Shown here one piece after another: positions 6,302 through 8,763 of a DNA stretch of 8,763 nt. The stretch is from Candidatus Glassbacteria bacterium RIFCSPLOWO2_12_FULL_58_11 (GTDB lineage Bacteria > Gemmatimonadota > Glassbacteria > GWA2-58-10). Position 1 is the first letter of the stretch. The number at the start of each line of letters is the position of its first letter. Location: positions 1 to 8,763 of the forward strand of contig MFIX01000034.1 of assembly GCA_001780825.1 (NCBI GenBank), written 5' to 3'. Both the position numbers and the translations under genes were made by a program. The notes beneath the pieces were generated by a model that saw nothing but the letters and a program-made list of their open reading frames with translations, had not been told where the DNA came from and made no database searches.

Positions 6302-6380
6302 GGTCTTCCCTTTTGTATTGAAATATTGCTAATTGCCAACTGTTTCATAATCTTTCATCTTCCGGCGGAGGAGTGACGCA

Positions 6381-7067
6381 ATGATAGATTGGCTCGTATA
6401 TAATGATTTCAGCCAGTGGTTCTTTTCGACTCCCCTGGGTGATTTCTGTTGGCACGGTGGAATATATATGGTCCCCCTGGGAATTTGCTCCATCTGGGGC
6501 TTGGCCCTGGTGATCGTCAAGTACACTACCCTGACCATGGCCTCGGTGAAAACGAAACGCCTGCTGACCCAGGTCAACAAATTCATGGAAGATAGAAACA
6601 TTCCCGGTGCCGTCGAGCTCTGCGAAAGCACCAAGGGCCCGGTTGCCGCTATCCTGCTGGCGGGTCTTCGCAAGGTCAAGTACGGCAGTGAGCGGGTGCT
6701 GAAATCCATCGAAAACACCGGAGCGATCGAGCTGGCCTTCCTGGAACGCGGTATCGTCACCATGGCTACGCTGACCAGCGTGGCGCCCATGTTCGGCTTT
6801 CTGGGAACGGTTTCCGGCATGATCCACGCTTTCGCCGTTATCGAAAAACTGGGTGAGGTATCCCCGCAGGCAGTCGCCGGCGGTATCAAGGAGGCCCTGA
6901 TCACCACCATGGCTGGTCTGACCATCGCCATTCCCATTCAGATCGCCCACAACTACTTCATTACCCGCATCGACCGTCTGATCCTCGACATGGAAGAAAG
7001 CTCCCAGGGAATTGTCGAAGCGGTGATTGAAATGGAAACCAAAGGCGCGGCCCGCAAGGCCGAGTAA
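6381..7067 (+). CDS. exbB: MotA/TolQ/ExbB proton channel family protein
   Basis: This 228-residue inner-membrane protein is the channel-forming stator subunit of the TonB (or Tol) motor. It forms a pentamer around an ExbD dimer and couples proton flow to force on TonB. Three membrane segments are visible (about 29-48, 124-147, 170-193) with the long cytoplasmic loop between the first two. The family block SVAPMFGFLGTVSGM (133-147) and the helix GGIKEALITTMAGLTIAIP (167-185) hold the small and Thr residues that line the channel. ATG 6381 follows GGAGGAG at 6367-6373. It starts a probable exbB-exbD-exbD-tonB operon; the following gap of 112 bases is longer than usual. The presence of ExbDs and TonB downstream favours ExbB over TolQ or MotA. 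Confidence 0.92.
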   Translation: MIDWLVYNDFSQWFFSTPLGDFCWHGGIYMVPLGICSIWGLALVIVKYTTLTMASVKTKRLLTQVNKFMEDRNIPGAVELCESTKGPVAAILLAGLRKVKYGSERVLKSIENTGAIELAFLERGIVTMATLTSVAPMFGFLGTVSGMIHAFAVIEKLGEVSPQAVAGGIKEALITTMAGLTIAIPIQIAHNYFITRIDRLILDMEESSQGIVEAVIEMETKGAARKAE

Positions 7068-7179
7068 TACCGGCCGATTAGAGCGTTGCGGCGGGGGCTT
7101 CGGGAATTTTTCAGTGCCTGCCGTGGAAGGGAAAAGAAGCTGAATTTTTCTGACCCCCGGAAAGTGGAGAGTCATTAGA

Positions 7180-7602
7180 ATGCTTATCGCCCGAATGAAC
7201 AAGGTCCATGCGGAGGTCCCCACCGCTTCGATGGCGGATATTGCCTTTCTGCTGCTGATTTTCTTCCTTGTCACGACCGTGTTCAACGAGGAAAAAGGCC
7301 TCGAGCTCCTGTTGCCGGAAGCCAAGGCCCAGGAGATCCAGGTCAGCCAGAAGAACATGCTGCATATCATCGTCCGTCCGGATAGCCGGATCGTGCTTAA
7401 AAAAGGCAAGAACCCGGAAGAGGCCCCGATTCCCATCGATGGCCTGGCCGAGCGGATGCGCCAGGAAATTGCCTTGAATCCCAATGTTATCGCCGCGGTG
7501 AAAACCGATCCGGACGCCAAGTACGATCTGATGGTCAAGGTGTTGGATCAGCTGCAAGCCGCCGAGGCCAGCCGCATTTCGCTTCAGATGCTGGTCCGCT
7601 AG
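7180..7602 (+). CDS. exbD: ExbD/TolR-family biopolymer transport protein (first copy)
   Basis: The protein is 140 residues: a short cytoplasmic tail, one membrane helix (about 19-37, beginning SMADIAFLLLIFFLVTT) and a periplasmic domain to the end. Asp20 within the helix is the proton-carrying aspartate conserved throughout ExbD/TolR. GGAGA at 7166-7170 precedes ATG 7180 at acceptable spacing; ATG 7195 is an alternative that drops five residues. The periplasmic part shows the usual beta-alpha pattern (MLHIIVRPDSRIVLKKG, then VIAAVKTDPDAKYDLMVKVL). It works as the ExbB partner. It is related to, but clearly different from, the ExbD encoded next: the membrane helix is nearly identical while the periplasmic domains diverge. 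Confidence 0.93.
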   Translation: MLIARMNKVHAEVPTASMADIAFLLLIFFLVTTVFNEEKGLELLLPEAKAQEIQVSQKNMLHIIVRPDSRIVLKKGKNPEEAPIPIDGLAERMRQEIALNPNVIAAVKTDPDAKYDLMVKVLDQLQAAEASRISLQMLVR

Positions 7603-7613
7603 CGCGGGGGGAC

Positions 7614-7648
7614 CTGCCGGAATAGCGGGGCTCCGCGCAGCCCGGCAG
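7614..7648 (+). repeat. Intercistronic stem-loop between the two exbD genes
   Basis: Arms CTGCCGG (7614-7620) and CCGGCAG (7642-7648) form a perfect 7-bp stem. Inside it GCGG (7625-7628) can pair with CCGC (7633-7636), giving a two-tier hairpin. No T-run follows, so it is not an intrinsic terminator. Such structures in operons can set mRNA ends or relative expression; that role here is inference. Confidence 0.4.
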
Positions 7649-7680
7649 CGGATAAGCTCGCTTGGTAAGTCCCTCTTCTG

Positions 7681-7687
7681 AAAGGAG
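7681..7687 (+). promoter_or_regulatory. Ribosome binding site deciding TTG start of second exbD
   Basis: AAAGGAG (7681-7687) is six bases before TTG 7694. There is no ATG or GTG in the correct frame ahead of the membrane helix at usable distance; the nearby GTG at 7688 is in another frame. The site therefore supports TTG as the true start. Confidence 0.75.
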
Positions 7688-7693
7688 TGGATT

Positions 7694-8200
7694 TTGGCAG
7701 TCGAAACCAAAAAAAAGAGCGGCTTCAAACGCAAAACCGGTGTCGGCACGGAAATCCCGACCTGCTCGATGGCGGATATCGCCTTCCTGCTGCTGATCTT
7801 TTTCATGGTCACCACCGTCTTCCGCAGAGAGACGGCCCTGAAAATTGCCTGGCCGGAAGCCGCCGCCCTCAAAAAGACCGAGTTTAAGAGCAAAAACATC
7901 CTGCACGTGTGGGTCAACAAGGATGACGAGCAAACCCCCGGTATCAATGAAGAGGGGTGGGTTTACGTGGATGACGTCCCCTATAACTTGACCGATGCGG
8001 CCCGTCAGAACGCGCTGGTCGAAAAGCTGAAGCTCGAATCCGCAGAGCGGAAAGGCAGGATTCTGATCGCTTTCCGGGCGGACAAGAATATACCGTACAA
8101 CAAAATTAATCTGGCGCTGGAAGTTTTGAAGCAGGCCAACACGGTGCAGGTCATGTTTGCCACCAACCTGCAACGGGAAATTCTCGATCTCTCCAGATAA
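7694..8200 (+). CDS. exbD: ExbD/TolR-family biopolymer transport protein (second copy)
   Basis: This 168-residue ExbD paralogue starts at a TTG codon. A basic cytoplasmic tail (KKKSGFKRK) precedes the membrane helix (about 25-43, SMADIAFLLLIFFMVTT) with the conserved proton-relay aspartate at position 28. The periplasmic domain is about 25 residues longer than in the first copy, mainly in the segment 76-100 (KDDEQTPGINEEGWVYVDDV). It ends in the family-typical IAFRADKNIPYNKINLALEVLKQANTVQVMFAT. It lies 91 bases after the first exbD and 15 before tonB. In species with paired exbD genes the two may form a heterodimer in one motor or serve different receptors; which applies here is not visible. 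Confidence 0.92.
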   Translation: MAVETKKKSGFKRKTGVGTEIPTCSMADIAFLLLIFFMVTTVFRRETALKIAWPEAAALKKTEFKSKNILHVWVNKDDEQTPGINEEGWVYVDDVPYNLTDAARQNALVEKLKLESAERKGRILIAFRADKNIPYNKINLALEVLKQANTVQVMFATNLQREILDLSR

Positions 8201-8215
8201 CAAGAGGTTGCAATT

Positions 8216-8763
8216 ATGGATACCTCAACGTCGAAATTTGTGAAATTCAGTCAGAATTTCCAGTTCAAAAAAAAGTATGGCAAATATTTCTTCTTTGCCC
8301 TGCTGATCTCCTTTTTCTCGCATATCACCGTTCTGCTTACAATGCCGGAGTTTAACGCGGTCAATGTGAGCCGCGATGAGTCCAACATGGAAGCGGTCGA
8401 TCTGCCGCCGGAGGTCGTGATCCCGCCGCCGCCCAAGCCTCTGACCAAGCCGGCCATCCCGATGGAGTCCGAGGAACAGCTCGATGAGGATATTACCATT
8501 GATGAAACCACTCCGCCGCCGCCCGATCTGATTCCTGAGATGCCGCAGGTCGAGGCCAGACAGGAAGCGGATGAGTTCCTGATGGTGGCCGAGGTGATGC
8601 CGAAGTACAAGAATATCCCGCCGCAGCCCAAAATGCCGCCTTACATTGCCCGGGCCAGGGTGGATGTGACCACCAAGGTCGAGTTCTTTGTCAGCAAAAA
8701 CGGCGATGTGGATGCGACCCGCACCCGGGTCGCGGTTTCCTCGGGCTACCCGGAGCTGGACGA
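8216..8763 (+). CDS. tonB: TonB energy transducer (3' partial)
   Basis: The open frame runs from ATG 8216 to the window edge (182 full codons), with AAGAGG (8202-8207) eight bases upstream. A short basic cytoplasmic segment leads to one membrane helix (about 24-43). Within it S32-x3-H36 matches the Ser/His pair that TonB needs to engage ExbB/ExbD. A Pro- and acid-rich periplasmic spacer follows (PPEVVIPPPPKPLTKP at 64-79, TTPPPPDLIPEMP at 98-110), and then the start of the C-terminal receptor-binding domain (from ~141, with VEFFVSKNGDVD and SSGYPELD). TonB spans the periplasm and contacts the TonB box of outer membrane receptors, driving uptake of siderophores, vitamin B12 or glycans. The final part of the domain is outside the window. 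The domain entry is PPYIARARVDVTTKV, where most TonBs have YPelAr..gieGtV, so it is somewhat divergent. Confidence 0.88.
   Translation, partial: MDTSTSKFVKFSQNFQFKKKYGKYFFFALLISFFSHITVLLTMPEFNAVNVSRDESNMEAVDLPPEVVIPPPPKPLTKPAIPMESEEQLDEDITIDETTPPPPDLIPEMPQVEARQEADEFLMVAEVMPKYKNIPPQPKMPPYIARARVDVTTKVEFFVSKNGDVDATRTRVAVSSGYPELD

Larger units (their letters stand above)
6070..6380. other. AT-rich intergenic control region before exbB
   Basis: These 311 bases hold no convincing gene on either strand. The first half is GC-rich and without a recognisable intrinsic terminator for the OppF-like gene. The second half (from about 6200) turns sharply AT-rich and contains two good sigma70-type promoters (6210-6238, 6273-6301), then a roughly 70-base leader ending in the exbB ribosome binding site GGAGGAG (6367-6373). 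No Fur box or other operator consensus was recognised. Confidence 0.65.

Noticed and set aside
1..8763. Mobile element, CRISPR, tRNA or rRNA content
   Set aside because: Read on both strands, I found no transposase, integrase, regularly spaced repeats, tRNA-like cloverleaf or rRNA segment.

Overview
The window reads as chromosomal DNA of a Gram-negative, GC-rich bacterium. Two envelope systems imply an outer membrane: a TolC-type outer membrane channel and an ExbB/ExbD/TonB energy-transducing cluster. The order exbB-exbD-exbD-tonB, with two different ExbD proteins, is common outside the Proteobacteria, for example in Bacteroidetes/FCB-type lineages and several uncultivated phyla. That placement is inference, and I cannot name a genus. 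Three genes appear to use TTG or GTG starts (3014, 5068, 7694). Coding DNA is rich in G/C at third codon positions, while the intergenic control regions are clearly AT-richer.

Layout from left to right. (1) 1-482: the C-terminal part of a PHP-domain metal-dependent phosphoesterase, cut by the window edge. (2) 641-2080: a complete TolC/OEP-family protein with no adjoining pump or adaptor gene, closed by a strong intrinsic terminator at 2155-2195. (3) 2081-2584: about 500 bases without a convincing gene, holding that terminator, an inverted repeat and two good tandem sigma70-type promoters. These drive (4) the HU-family DNA-binding protein at 2585-2854, which has its own terminator at 2888-2925. 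(5) 3014-6069: a tight three-gene run made of a 10-TM BASS/SBF-like transporter and two Opp/Dpp-type ABC ATPases (OppD-like, OppF-like), the last two overlapping by 4 bases. The permeases and binding protein that such ATPases need are not here. (6) 6070-6380: an AT-rich control region with two more tandem sigma70-type promoters. These drive (7) 6381 to the window end: exbB, exbD1, exbD2 and tonB. The tonB gene runs off the right edge.

How the genes fit together. ExbB and the two ExbDs should form the proton-driven motor in the inner membrane, and TonB should carry its force to outer-membrane TonB-dependent receptors. TolC would serve export through the same outer membrane, and OppD/OppF would power peptide or other oligomer import through permeases encoded elsewhere. 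HU is a housekeeping nucleoid protein whose isolated, strongly promoted and terminated transcription unit fits abundant expression. I see no tRNA, rRNA, CRISPR array, insertion sequence or phage gene. The window is mostly core envelope and housekeeping functions. Its most unusual points are the BASS-ABC ATPase gene grouping, the two distinct ExbDs and the paired promoters. I found no evidence of a wholly new system.
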